From positions 2,046,001 to 2,110,000 of the forward strand of contig OZ017754.1 of assembly GCA_963969365.1 (NCBI GenBank): a DNA stretch of 64,000 nucleotides, in the 5' to 3' direction. Numbering within the stretch: the first letter of the stretch is position 1; every line of letters begins with the position of its first letter. Made by a program: the position numbers and the translations under genes. Positions 1 to 12,251 of the stretch are shown here, piece by piece. The notes under the pieces are model-generated. The model did no database searches. It was not told the origin of the DNA and was given only the letters and a program-made list of their open reading frames with translations. This DNA is from Asterochloris sp. CNOR1 (taxonomy: Eukaryota > Chlorophyta > Trebouxiophyceae > Trebouxiales > Trebouxiaceae).

Positions 1-3000
1 TGCCCCTTGCCATGCCAGATAAGACTAGCCACTGCCTTGCCTGCTGACCCTGCATATGCATGCTGCCCTCAACCATTCTGGCATGGACATGGGCTGCTTG
101 TCAATAGATGCCTTGTGGGCAGCAGCCTGAGGCTGTAGCTCCCAGCTGTCAAGCAGCCACCCTCATGTGCAACTGCTCTACCAACGTGATTGGGCTGTAC
201 CCTTGGCAAGAGCCTGTAACGGGTTGCAGCCCTCACCTGTGAAGCCAAAGCTCCCTGTGCAGGTGGCGCTGCCAACATGATCGGCCTGACTCCCAGCCAG
301 AACCCTGCAACAAATGGTGTCCCCCTGGAGGCTGCTCCTTCCACTGACCAGGGCTTCGGCAGGGTCACATTGAACACCAGCCTTCCCTTGGGTGGCGCCT
401 CCGCCCTGAATCTGCAGGTGGGAACTACCTGCTGCACTCATTTGCCAGTGCTGGTGGTTTATGTTGGCACTGCATGAGCATCAGACTGGAGCATGCCACG
501 CTAAGTGATGACCCACCTGGCCCTCGTCACAGGCATGGCAGGCACGCCATGCTTGATTGCCTCATTGTTGTTGAGTTGCTTAGAGGGCCTGCTGCGACCG
601 CAGGCGGTGCTCTGGGCGTGTATGACAGGCACCCTGGCTACAGCGCGCTTTGTGACCTGATGGCCACTTGCTGCCCCAAGCAAGGTGGCCACCCCTGCAC
701 ACCTGGTGCCCCTGGCAAGCAAGCAAGCCGTGCCGAACCTGCTGTCCGCCTGCTGCAGTTGTTGGACCGCGTGCCCATGCCAAGGACTGGGGTCACTCAC
801 AAGTACTGCGTCAACAGCACTGGCGGCCCCTTGGCCATCACTCTGGCCTGGTACGACCCCCCCGCAGACGCCTCTGCTGCCAAACAGCTGGTCAACGACC
901 TGGACCTGACGGTGTATGCCAATGCTGTCAGTGGCTATGCAGCACGCGGGAATGGGGGCACAGCTCCAGACAGGTTGAACAATGTAGAGCGGGTGAGCAG
1001 GGCACAGCCTGGAGTGGATGAGCACGCCTCCTGCTGTGCTTGTGACAGAGGTGGCAAGGGTGCTTGTGCAGGCTTCAGCCAGCCTTGCGGCAAGCCCACA
1101 GAGTCGCCCTAGCCCTTCCAGCCAGGCAGCTGCACCTGCTGCTGAGATTTGGCACCAGGTTGGCGCTAATATGTTGTGCAGACCAGGGAACGCCCCACCC
1201 CCAAGTCTATCTGAGCCCCATGTTCTGCTGCTGCTACTTGCAGACATTTGTGTCATGATGGGCAATGCTGCGGGATCATGTGCTGTCATCACCTCCTGCA
1301 GGTCACCTGGCAAAATCTGACAGCTGGTGCAGTCATCATCACAGTACAGGGCTTCAATATCCCAATGGGGCCCCAGAACTACTCCTTGGTTGTCCAGGGC
1401 CAGTTCAGCGGGCAGCTGCAGTCGCCCTACAACCCTGCCTGGGCGCCAATGGCGGTTCCAGGCAACTGCTCACTGCCAGTTGCCCAAATAACTGCCAGTC
1501 CCCACCTAATAACGAACCACACCAGCCCGCGCTTCAACTTCACAACAGCGGCCGACCCGGCACCAAACGGGTTTGAGTGCAAGCTCAGCGGGTTCGTGAC
1601 CACGGGGGTCACTGGCGTGATCCATGATTGGATCACCTGCACCAGCCCCCGCCGGGAACGCAACCTCACAGATGGGCGCTACCTCTTCGAAGTCCGCGCC
1701 AAAGGTGCAGTGTTGTCTACTGTGCAAGCCAGTGCCTTGTGTCACATGACAGACTCAGCTGCATCTGCTGTCTAACAGTGGCACTGCAGGTTCTGCTGGG
1801 AGGCAGACTGCAGGCCTGGCTTGCTCTGCTGCACACCCTGTGCATTCCGCGTCCTGCTGAACGCTGCTACGAGGGATATTTTGGCTGCACCGGGGGTGTG
1901 CACATGCTCCTGCTGCTGCAGCAGCACGTGAACCTCGGTACGGTGTAGAGGCCCTTGCAGCTGCTAAGTCGCACAACGCCTGCTTGCAAAAAAGGCCAGC
2001 AGCTGCCTACACTATTGACATCAGCAGTTTGGAGGCAAAACTGGCCTCATCAATCACAGATGCTCGCTGCAAAGCCTGCGGCATCTGCCCTGGAGGAGTT
2101 GAATCGTGTACAGTCACTGTGGCCTCAGATTCGACAGGGTGCGTCAAGTCAGGGGGCATGCCCCTGCAGGTTCGAGGACTGCCCCTGTCTGAGCTGGACC
2201 GTGTACTGAGAGCACCCATGACTCTTGCAGGGTTCACTGGGTGTCTGAGCGGCCCAAAGTGCAGCCTCAACACTGATTCCTATCACGAACCCTGCAGGGT
2301 TCACCCTGGAGGACTACCGCGTCTTCACTGTGGACACCATCGCACCGTACTCTAACATCACAAATGTCACTGTGCCCGAGACCTTCTCCCAGCGCGGGGC
2401 CACCTTTTCCTTCGTTGGCTCTGACGATGCCACCAGCGTCAGCTTCCAGTGCAGGCTGCAGAATGCGAGCATGCCCTACGATGGCAGCTACATCACAGGC
2501 GTCACCAATGGAACTGATGTTGGGGCCTGGGAGCTGTGCACACCGCCAAAGGTGAGCAACCTTGGGGTTGTTTCAGGGTGTGATGTTGCCCCCTCTGCGC
2601 AGGCGTGCCCTATGACTGCACTTGAGATGGATTGGGCTCAGAAGGGATGTGCACCATCTTGGGTCGGCAATGGTGGTGTGCTGTACGACCAGTGGCTGCC
2701 TACTGAATGCCAGCATGCCTCACAATGGCAGCCACATCTGTGGGGCTGCAAGTGAGACTGCAAGACTGGGTGCCCACTGCCCAAGGTGAACACTGCTGGC
2801 TTGCTGTGATGCTGTTGAATGCAGGCTTAGCCCACAGCAGGACGGCAGATGCTGCAGGTGGCCTGTTGCTGCAGTGCGGCTCCGCCCCGTGCCTTGCTGT
2901 GCCTGGCCTGATTGCTGGCGGCTGCTGGCTGGCTGCTGCAAATGAATCATCCCCTGCTTGACACTTCCCTGCACTTCTGGCCCGCCCTGGTGGCTGACCT

Positions 3001-6000
3001 CTGCTACCTGGCTGCTGCAGAGGTACCGGTCGCTACATGCCGGCAACTGGTCATTCCAAGTGCGGGCCGTCGATGACGCTGGCAATTACCAGAACACCAC
3101 TGCTTACCCTTACCCCACAGTGAAATGGACGGTGGCACTGCCCTCCCCTTATGCTGAGATTCAGGGTGGGTGTGTGCATCCTGAGGGCGGATTTCAGGTG
3201 CTGAGCGCTGTGCTGGGGTTTGCAGGCCAGCGTTGCGGACTTTGCGTGGCACCTGGCATGGCTGTGCTGTGAACCCCCGAGACAGTGCCCCTTGGCACCT
3301 TGAACACTGAGAAAGCTTTTCCTTGTGGCCAGTCACGCTTAGTTGGTTGTCAGGCCACCTTGTCCTGAGACATCAGTATCATGCTGCTGGTGCTCTCGGC
3401 ACCCGGGACAATGTCCTGCCACCAGCACACCATGCGAGACAACCCCTTGCCCACCCTTGATAGAAATTGGCCCACCTGCCCTCAGAGACGACCTGCACTG
3501 GGGGCACAAACGGTGATCCGCCAGCCCTCCGGCGCCTCACGTGTGACACTCCTGTTTGGCCTGCAGGTGGAGACCTGCAGACAGTGTACTACCCCAATGC
3601 CACCTACAGGTTCCAAGCCTCCAGCAACACCTCTGGTGTGGCGGTCAACGGCAGCCAGTTCCAGTGCATGCTGGAGAGCTACAACCAGAGTGGCAGCATG
3701 TACACGACAGTGCAGCCTGCAGCAGTCTGCACCTCGCCCACGGTGGGGACTTGCTGCAGGGCCAACATGCTGCTGCCAAACATCACTGCTCTACATGCCT
3801 GAGCTGTCAGGTCTAGCAGCACAGGTGGATCCACAAAGGCTGCAGCAGGTTACGCGTCGATCATGGTGGGATCTGAGGTGGTGCGGTGAGGAGCATGCTA
3901 TTGCCATGCATCGCTGCGCTTGCCTCCTGGGTCTGGCTGCGCCTTGGGTGCTGAAGAGCCGTCATCAGGCTGCCAGCTGGTACACCACCAGACAGTCTGC
4001 AGCAGGTTGCACATTGAGCACACTGGGTACTTGGCAGTTCTTCTCCTGCATGCACTGCAACAGAGTGATTTGAGGTGCTCTATGCACAAACCCAATCCAT
4101 GCTGCGTGCGGCCACTTGAGGTTGTGGCATGCGTTTCGCCAGGTGTGCTTGCACACATCCAAGCACCCGCCCTGTCAGGAGTGACCTGCCTGGCTGTCCA
4201 GGGGCAGGCAGACCTTGGTGTACATGGAAGTCTCCAGCGCTGCAGCTCCTGCTGCATGTCCTACCAAGCTGCGCAGCTGTCGAGAGTTGTATGCCTGTCT
4301 TGTTGGTGCAGCCAACGCTGGCTTGGCATAAGGCAGCCAGTTTCGACGCTGCTTAGACGTGGAAAGCATGCCAGAAGCCACCTGTGCTGTAAGGTGCTGG
4401 GGTCAGCCTCAGTTGCAGAGCAGCTGGCCATGCTTCTCAGTGCCTGTACGGCTGCTGTGCTGCAAAATGGCAGGCTGTCTGCTGCAGGTCTATGGCGGCC
4501 TCACCTCAGGGCTTTATCGTTTCAACGTATGGGTGGCTGGGCAGAGCCAGCAGCAGGCCGCCATGGGCACAACATATGCTGTCACAAGCGTGAGTGCGGA
4601 GTTGCTGCCTGCCTCTCATCATCAGAGCAGCATGATGCAGCCAGGCAAGCACCAGCATGGAGCCCTGCATATGGGTCATGCACAGCTTTCCCCGCGCCGG
4701 CCTCTGCAGTTGTGCATGAGCACAGCCAGGCACTGGTATGATATGTACCTGCAGCAGGGGCGCACCCTGTGCTCGAGCGATGTTGCTGAGCATGTTGACG
4801 CACTCTGCACCCAGGCCAGGATTGTTGCTGAGCAGCTAGCCCCCGTTGTGCAGATGCTTACCTGTCAGGTGCTGCAGGGGCCTGCTGTGCAACTTCTACG
4901 CAGCCCATCCACTTACACACAGATTGGGTCCGCAACCTTTGCTTACGAGTCAGATGCAGCAGCAGGCTTCCAGTGCCGCCTCACTGACAAGAAGGCTGCC
5001 CTGCCAGCCTCTTACAATAGCTGCAGCAGCCCAACGTGAGCGCCAGCTGATTTTACTGCAATCGTCTCTACACATGCTTGTGGCGGCTCTGTGCTGAATT
5101 GGAGACGATAACAGTGCAATCATTGCGCAGCCCACCTGAGTAATGAATGGCTGGCTTCTGTTGGCACATGCGCAGCATGCATATGTTGTGGCCTGCTCTG
5201 GCAGCTGCAGGTGCCAATATATGCATGAGCATCGCCTGCGCCTGCCCTGCTGTGCATCCTGTGGGTCAAGCCAGCATTGAGACCAAAGCAAAGCTTCCCA
5301 TGGCCAGCTTGACATATTCTGGCTCCTGCATGCGCCATCGCCTGGCCCAGACAGACCAGGTGCTGGCCAGGTCCCTCACAAAGAAGCAGCCTTCTTGGCT
5401 TACCACACCACACCATGTCCCCTGCCCCTGCTGCAGGATCTATTCTGCCCTGGCTGACAGCTCATACGTGTTCGAGGTTGAAGCAGTGGGGAGTTCAGGA
5501 ATTGCCGGAAACTCAGCCAGCTATCCTTTCATTGTGGACACGACAGGCCCCACCTTCGGCAATGTCACCTTCAGACAGATAGTGTCTGGGACAGATGCCA
5601 GCACCACCCTGACAGCGGCTGGCTATTTGGTCAAGGTGCTGGGCAACAACTTTGCCATCACAGCACCAGCCTCCGATGGCGTGTTGGGCTCAGGTGTCAA
5701 CTCGTGAGTCTTGCGGCTATGTTTGCGTGGCTGCTGCCTGATGCAGAGCCACGAAGGTGTCTCTGTCTTCCTTGAGTGCACTGAGGCACTGGGCAGCTTT
5801 CGCTTCCAGCCACATCAGCCAATACAAGTCGTCGCTGCCAGTCTGCTAGGTATCAGTCCTAACTTGGCATTTTTCAGGGAAGGATTGCCTTTGACGTCGC
5901 CCAGCCTTGCTTTTTGAGTGGAGCAAGGTTGGCTCTGCCTCCTGCAGGACCAGTTGCAAACTGAAGGCCTTGAAGGTTACTGGAAAGGCCCCCACTAATG

Positions 6001-6260
6001 GAACAGGACTGGCAGCCTCAGATGACTACATCGACTGCAACACGCAACCAGTCCTGTACAATGTGGCCTTGGGGCAGTATGGCTTTGTGGCCCATGCTGT
6101 GGACAATGCGGGCAACTATGGCCAGAGCTCCACATATTATGTGCAAGTGGCCACCACTACGGGGGCCACAAGTTCAGCGCTGGCTGTCAACCTGCATTCC
6201 TTGACGATGATGCTGTGTATGCTCCCTGCGGTCATGGCCCTGCTGCTATGGGCACAGTGA
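1..6260 (+). CDS. Subtilase (S8) C-terminal part with extracellular Cys/Asn-rich repeats; 5' end outside window
   Basis: Exons read: 263-417, about 758-992, 1302-1704, about 2000-2138, 2298-2551, 3021-3165, 3567-3742, 4488-4589, 4877-5035, 5437-5703, 5878-5927, 5948-6260. The first holds DQGFGRVTLNTSL, typical of the segment after the catalytic Ser of S8 peptidases. Exons 2-3 (LAITLAWYDPP, VNDLDLTVYAN, FNIPMGPQNYSLVVQGQFSG) match the jelly-roll domain that follows the protease in tagB/kexin-like subtilases. Repeated beta-sandwich modules follow, each with F-x-C-x-L, a later C-x-x-P and NxS/NxT sites (FQCRLQNAS, FQCMLESYN, FQCRLTDKK). The C-terminus is hydrophobic (LTMMLCMLPAVMALLLWAQ), suggesting a GPI signal or membrane anchor. 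I infer a secreted or surface protease-related protein. The catalytic residues lie upstream, so activity cannot be judged. The phase joining the exons ending 2138 and starting 2298 did not fit, so an edge there is wrong. Confidence 0.72.
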
Positions 6261-6455
6261 CACCGTTTCAGACACCCTTAGTTGTCTCCTTCATGACGGT
6301 CTGCATGTGATTGACCTTCCTTTGTCGACAGAAACAAGAAAGTGTTGCCTAGATTGAAGCAGCAGCAGTTTTCAAGGAATACTTACCTCACGCCAAAGAG
6401 GGACATTCCACAAGCAAAGGCACCACTGAGGCCCTTGAGTGAGGCTTGCCATGCA
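6261..6455. other. Short intergenic gap between convergent genes
   Basis: 195 bases between two stop codons facing each other. It should hold both 3' untranslated ends; I see no further coding signal. Confidence 0.6.
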
Positions 6456-8633
6456 TCAAGCTGGTGGGACATCAAGGTCACAGTGGAAGTGCTCTTTCAG
6501 GCACGCTGCAACTTCCTCGTCGCCTTGCAGCTCCACAACCTTCAAGAGTTTGTTGCCTTCAAATATCTTGAAGGAATTGCCTACAAGAGTGCAGCGCCCA
6601 GTCTCAGTCTGGCAAGCTGCCATTGATACAGCAGCCAGGGGTGAGTCAGGATCATGGGCCATGGCATAATTGAGAGCAGCAAAGTCTTCAGCGCGTGTGG
6701 CAACAGGCTGCAGGAAGTACAGATCCGACCATCCCCCCCGGGAGTTGAGGGCCTGCAGGCAAGTTCGAGGACCTTGCCCATGTCACACGCAGGCACCAGG
6801 TAGAGCAGCCTGCTCTTGGACCAGGAGTGGACAGGCGTGCCAGTTCCTGATGGCCGGCTGCAACAGGGCACTGCTGATGCATCACCAGTCCATCTTGCTG
6901 CCAAGTCAGTTCACGTGGTCCTGGTGTGGTGACTGCTTTGTCAGCAAGCTGGGCAGCCTGGCTCCTATGCACACTGCCAACACAGATACCACAGAAGCCC
7001 TCTGCCAGGAGACTGGCTCTCACCTGGACATAGGCACCTGCACGAGGGGCCTGTTGCTCCAGCTGCTGTTGTGTGGGGATGTCAGGGTCCATCAGCAGGC
7101 CAGCGCGCATTCTGTGGCCATAGCCTGCATCAGCATGGGGCAAGCAGCCCTCCTCAATGTGTGGGTGATCAGGCAGCTTCAGGAGGACAGCGGCACGCCA
7201 CCTGTCTGCAGCTCAAGCCATGTAGTGGCTTGTCTCACCTGGCACTGAGTGCTCATTGCAGTCTGTCACCAGGCCATGCTTTGTTCTGCAGCCTGCCATC
7301 TGGCAGACAGGCAGGGGATCGATGAGGCCTTTGCCTCCAAAGCCAGCGTCCACCAGCCAGTCCTGCAGTGCCATGAGAGCAGGCTCTCTGTGGCCAGTTC
7401 AGCGGCTGCCTGCAACCGCGTTGCTGATTCTCGTGGCTGGGTGGCAGCAGGTGGCTTCTGCTGGCCAGCTACTCCATGCCGGACTGCTGGCTCCTGCTGC
7501 TTGCGGGCAGCCAACAAGCATTCGACCTCAGCATGGCAGCCTGCTGCCTGCTGCAGCCAGCTGCAGATCAGCAACCACAACGCCCCTGCCCCACATGGCA
7601 TTCTGCAGCATGGCAGCTGGCCTGGTGTGGTCACCTGTTCCCCCAGCCTGACAATGGTGACCTGATGGCCCAGGCAGGTGAGGGCCAGCTCATGTGGCCA
7701 CTCCTTGTCCATGTTCTGGTTCACCCTGCAGGGAGACCAGGCTGCGGCTGAGTCACTGGCAGCTGGCTTGGGTGCCGTCGGCACCCTGCCTCGGCGAGGT
7801 CTGCTCTGCCGCAGGCCAGGTGCGAACTTTAATCTGCCATTGGCTGGGGACATAGGTTACTGGTGTCCATGCTGCCGGACTGAGCATGGCAACATCCTGA
7901 AGTTGGCCCACCTGCCAGCAACTGTGAGGAGTTCAAAGCCCAGAGCCGTCAGCGCAGCAGCCAGCAATGCGTTAGCCTCAAAACAGTATCTGCAGCCAGG
8001 TGCTACATCGGTGAACCTGCCGGCCACAGTGCTCTATCTGCCAGAAAGCAGCGCAGCCAGGACTGCTGGCCCAGGACAAGATGCCATGCTGCCCTGAGCA
8101 TGCATAGCAAGCATGTATCACAAGCATGGAGCAGGCTGTTGCATTGCTGCTCACTCACCCTCCTCTAGGCCGCTTCACAAGCTTGTTGAATACACTGTCT
8201 ATGTCAGTGGTGATGCTTTCACCCCGTGCCTTGCACTGCATAGCCAGGGAGGCAGCTTACTGGTACACATATGCATGACATGCCATGCATATGTGAAGTG
8301 CATTCGACAACACACAAAATGCCCCACACAGATGCACCCCCACGTTTGGATGGTGCATGGCCATGTTGTCCCAATTGATGTGGCGTGCCTGGCCCTGCAG
8401 AGAGAGCTGACACTTGCGGAGGAGTCTGCCTCAATATAGGCTGCTGGATCTGCCCGCAGGAAGCCTGCCCGGTCTTTGGCCGAAGCAGCAGAGCTTGCAG
8501 GCAGCACCTTTTGGATTCGGCAGAGAGTCTGGAAGGTGGGCTGCCTTTGCTGGGCTGGCACGTTGATCTTCTCCAAGTAAGCCGAGAGCTGTGTCTGCGA
8601 CAGGGCTGGGGTGGCACATGCGAAAGGAGCCAT
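6456..8633 (-). CDS. Arylamine N-acetyltransferase (NAT family)
   Basis: NATs move an acetyl group from acetyl-CoA to arylamines or hydrazines in the cytosol through a Cys-His-Asp triad. The start is ATG at 8633 (MAPFACATPALSQTQLSAYL), followed by a YLEKIN...PTFQTL segment typical of the family N-terminus. Later exons give HINWDNMAMH (usual place of the IPFEN motif), DIDSVFNKLVKRPRGG directly joined to YCFEANALLAAALTALGF (active-site Cys), WPHELALTCLG (His) and DWLVDAGFGGKGLIDPLP (Asp). The last exon runs WSDLYFLQPV...AHDPDSPL...CQTETGRCTL to a stop at 6456, the normal NAT end. At least seven exons are needed, with junctions such as PRGG/gtgagt and ctgcag/ATACTG. The full triad suggests a working enzyme. 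IPFEN appears as INWDN, a divergence worth noting. It is convergent with the subtilase gene and divergent from the GNAT gene. Confidence 0.85.
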
Positions 8634-9104
8634 GATGGGCTCCGGGCAGCCTTGGTCAAATGATTGCTAAAATTCATGCCCTGAACGAGTGTCCCAGCAT
8701 GGGGAAAGCAAAGGTGAGATGTGCTCGACCTCCAGAAGCAAATAACTGTTACAACCTGTATGCAAACAGAAGCAGGCCCTTGCTGCAGAACACGGTCAAG
8801 CTGAGACCATGCATAGTGTGTCTGAAAAATGAAACTTGGGGCGTCACCAGCACCTACTCCACAGGCATGTTTGCATGCGCATCCTTCTGAGAATGTTCCT
8901 GGTTTGGCCTGGTTGTCTGAAGAGAGCAGGAGTGGTCGTGCTGTGCAGCTAGCAAGCTCAATGGAGACTCGCCACTGCAGTGCGTACGATGCTTGACAAC
9001 AAGGTAGAGGTGTCTGCTTTGCATGTTGCTGGAAGGCTTCACGCCTGATCTGTCCCGGAAGGTGCGGTGAATCGCCTAGATGCACCTCTCCTGCCGATGT
9101 GCAG
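8634..9104. promoter_or_regulatory. Divergent intergenic region / unresolved 5' part of the GNAT gene
   Basis: Lies between the NAT start (8633) and the first exon I can support for the next plus-strand gene (9105). It should hold both promoters and perhaps an N-terminal exon of the GNAT gene. No motif was recognised. Confidence 0.35.
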
Positions 9105-11795
9105 GCATGTGGAGTGCCGGGCTGCCAAGCTGGGCTGCAGCGTGGGGCAGGTGCTGCGTGATGTCAAGCAGCAGCAAGGCCCCTTCCTGTGCTCCGAGTT
9201 CTGCAACCTGCAGCACCACCTCCTGGCTGCACAGGTGCCCCACCTGATGGCACCCACAAGTCTGTCCTAGCTCGCTGAGGGGTCTGCTGGCCCCTGCCCT
9301 TCCTTGGCTTGTCCCTGTTGCTGCTGGGCCTTCCCTTTCCCCTGTCTGGGTGCTGCAGTGCTGCATGATGTGTTCCTGCAGCGGCTGACAAAGGGAGCCC
9401 TGCTTTCAGCCGTGACAGCTGCTGCCTGCAGTCTCACCTCACAGGTCGGCAGTAGGCTGCTGTGCGGTGTCTGCAGGCACAGCATACAATTCCACCCCAG
9501 GCCATGCTGAAACGCAGGGCCCCAGGTGACGGTGCCAGTGGCCCTGGAGATGCCATGGCCATGCAGCTACAGCTGCTGCACCCGGACGCTGACTACGGGC
9601 AGCTGGAAGAGGCTTGTGAGATGCTGCAGGTACACTTGGAAGGCTGCTCTTGGCAGTACACTTGCAGACAGGCTCATGCATGGCTGGAACGTCCGATGTT
9701 GTGCAGTGCAGACATCGGTGGCAGCAGTCCCTGCATCTCCCCCGCCAAACATGCTGGGCTGGGCATTGCCTTCAGCGGCATGCAGCAGTCGTTGCATGCA
9801 GCACTCAGAGTGACTAGCATGTGGGCTCATGCTGTCTCTCTTACTTTGCAGTTGCAATTGCAGAACATCCTGTGCTGGTGCCTGCAGGACACCTTTGAGG
9901 AGGAGATGGCCAGCGACATCGCTGACATGGTGATGGGAAGGCACCTACGAACGCATGGCGACTCCCCCACCACAGGGCTGACCTTCAACAGCAATGTGCT
10001 TACAGGCCGCCTGCAGGTGCTCTGCTGGCTGCCTGCAAGTCTTGCAGCCCAAGGGAAGTCTGACCAGGGCATCACCGTCAAAATGCCTGCATCAGAGCTG
10101 CGTGCTGCGCCTGCTTGGCAGCACTCCACAGGGGCCCTGTGCAGTGGTCACAGCTTGCTCTGCAGCCGGCCCTGCAGCTTTGTCTCTGCAGTGCCAGGCT
10201 GACGTGAGGCGCATTTTGGGGTTGTGGAGCCGCACAGCCCTGGCTTGTCAGCTGAGCACAGCATCTGTGCTGTCAGCAGGCTGGCCCTGCCCCAATGCAC
10301 GGGCCAGGCCTAGTGTCCTATAAAAGATAGCCTCGACAACAGCGGAATGGCTCTGGAGCCTTGGCTGCTGGCTGGGGCTTGGCCTCGAGATAACCCAGAG
10401 ATGGTCGACTCTAGTCTGGCTTACTGGCTGTGGCTGGGCTGCTTGCTGCCTGCGGGGAGCTTATAATGCTGTTGTGCCTTGCAAGACCTCAAAGTAATGC
10501 TCTGCCAGTCTTTGACTTCAGTGAACAGCCCTGCAGGGGAAGCTGGCCTTTGTGGCTCACTTCAGAGTACAAGGGGATGCCTGCGAGCTGACAGTGGTGG
10601 CCACCGCTGAGAAGCTGAGGGGTCAGGGCATCTGCAGGGCTGTCCTCAACAACTGGTTCGACCCGCTGCTCCATCAGGTGTGCAACAATGCCGCATTGCA
10701 GGTAGCCAGCCCTGTGTGCACCTGTTTGTACCTGAGCTTTGCCTGCGCTGGCAGCTGCAATGCAGTCATGATGTGCAAGACATCTGAGTTGATCCACCAT
10801 CGAGCGTGTCCACCCCATCTGGCAGCTTGAGATGCCAGCCACTGCTCTGCTCCAGCAGCAGAAACAACGGCAAGCGCTTCTCAGCTGCTCCAAGCTGCTG
10901 CCTGCAGGCGGGGGTGGTCCAGATGGTGCTGGGAGCCATGAACAGCACTGCAACGGGGCAGTGGGAGGCGCTGGGCTTCCGGCCCATGCCCGACTGGGAG
11001 CTGCAGGGGTGCAAGGCGAGTGCAAGGGTGGTGCAGGGCTGCTCAGCAGGCATGAGTGCTGGCGGCTGTGCAACCCAGCCGCCCTGCAGCAGAGGCATGT
11101 GGACAGCCAACATGAATTTCAAAAAGCTGGGCAAGCTGCTGCCTGTGTCACGCTGCCCTGCTGTGAGGCACGTTGACAGCCGTATGGGCGCCGGCAGCTG
11201 GGCAGGCTGCTGGCTGTGCTCAGCTGCGCTACGAGGAGACATGCAGACAATCAGCATGAGTGGTGGCATCTGGGCGGGCTGCTGCCAAATGTTCAGCTGC
11301 GCTGCAGTGAGGCATGTCTTTGGGGGCCTGGCTTGCAGACAATGCTGGAGCTGTCTGCAGATGGCAGGCCTGCTGGATTACCAGCGGATCCCAAACGATG
11401 CAGAGGGGGGCAGCTACATGCACCGCGCCATCTCCCAGTCGCCAGACAAGGACCTACAACAAGCCCTGCAGGAGTCCCTCGCTCAGGCACTTGCCAGTGC
11501 AGGCAAGTGCTGCCATCCTGAACCTTTCCTCAGTCAGCCATCACCATCAAGCGTGCAAAGTTCATTTGATGCTGCAGCTACGCCCGGTGGTGCTCGTGAT
11601 ATGGGTCGCATCACAGACGGGCTGGCACAGTTGGGGTACACTCTCAGAAGGATCTCAAGTCTTGGGCGGTCCTCAAAGGCTCTTCAGGTTGCTCCCATTG
11701 CAGCATCTGCAGCAGTCCTGCCGCCCATCAGCGCAGCTGCAGACGGACCACCATCCAGCATTCCCAGTAACAGTGCTGAGCCAGCGATTGAATGA
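9105..11795 (+). CDS. GNAT acetyltransferase with degenerate PHD-like zinc module, IDM1-like
   Basis: Exons read: 9105-9234, one near 9360-9440, about 9505-9628, 9888-10016, 10537-10677, 10908-11015, 11361-11795; the true start is not certain. The first gives CRAAKLGCSVGQV...GPFLCSEFCNLQHHLLA, resembling the end of a PHD finger with its C-x3-C pair. The fourth (DTFEEEMASDIADMVMGRH) fits the region before the GNAT fold in plant PHD-GNAT proteins of the IDM1 type. Exon five carries ELTVVATAEKLRGQGICRAV, where R/Q-G-x-G is the acetyl-CoA loop. Exon six carries VVQMVLGAMNSTATGQWEAL and GFRPMP, the usual end of the fold. A Ser/Ala-rich tail follows. I infer a nuclear histone or protein acetyltransferase. 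The stretch 11016-11360 is open in the same frame, so it may be a retained intron. Confidence 0.62.
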
Positions 11796-12251
11796 TGCTG
11801 CTTCAAAAGTGATTGAGTACTCACACTAGTGCATGATCACAGCCCATTGCAGCTGCAAGATGTGGTCATGTTGAGCATGCAAGCTTCACTTTCAACTCAT
11901 CTCCATGATATGGGCATTAGGCTGGGCTGAGTGAGAGCGAGGGGGGGTTTGCATAGGCAGCGCAGGGGGAATGAATTGGGGCTCGTCCAAGACAGGTGTA
12001 CATGCACACTAAGCAATATAGACACCCAAAAAGCAGTACTGTCTCTAAGACTGCATGGTGCGGTCTTCACCATCCTTATCTCCAGAGAATGACAGCAGTA
12101 TGCCGGCAGCAGACTTCTCACGTGGGTTCTGGAGACCTCTGGCAGGCTGCGTCACAGCCTGGCACTTCCTCTGGCTACCTGACTTGCTGCAGGCAAAGAG
12201 GCTGGGATCAGGCTAACACCGACCTGTGCAGCTGGTGCAGGCAAGCAGAGA
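11796..12251. other. Intergenic gap between convergent genes
   Basis: About 450 bases between the end of the GNAT gene and the end of the next minus-strand gene. Short open frames occur on both strands, but I see no splice-supported coding signal. Confidence 0.5.

Noticed and set aside
8660-8890. Plus-strand 76-residue open frame as first exon of the GNAT gene
   Set aside because: It ends in a stop without a donor that would join the 9105 exon in phase, and shows no domain signal.
10806-11795. Single uninterrupted 329-residue exon for the end of the GNAT gene
   Set aside because: The stretch 11016-11360 is open but repetitive and unlike a GNAT fold end; I kept it as an intron or retained intron and not as certain coding sequence.
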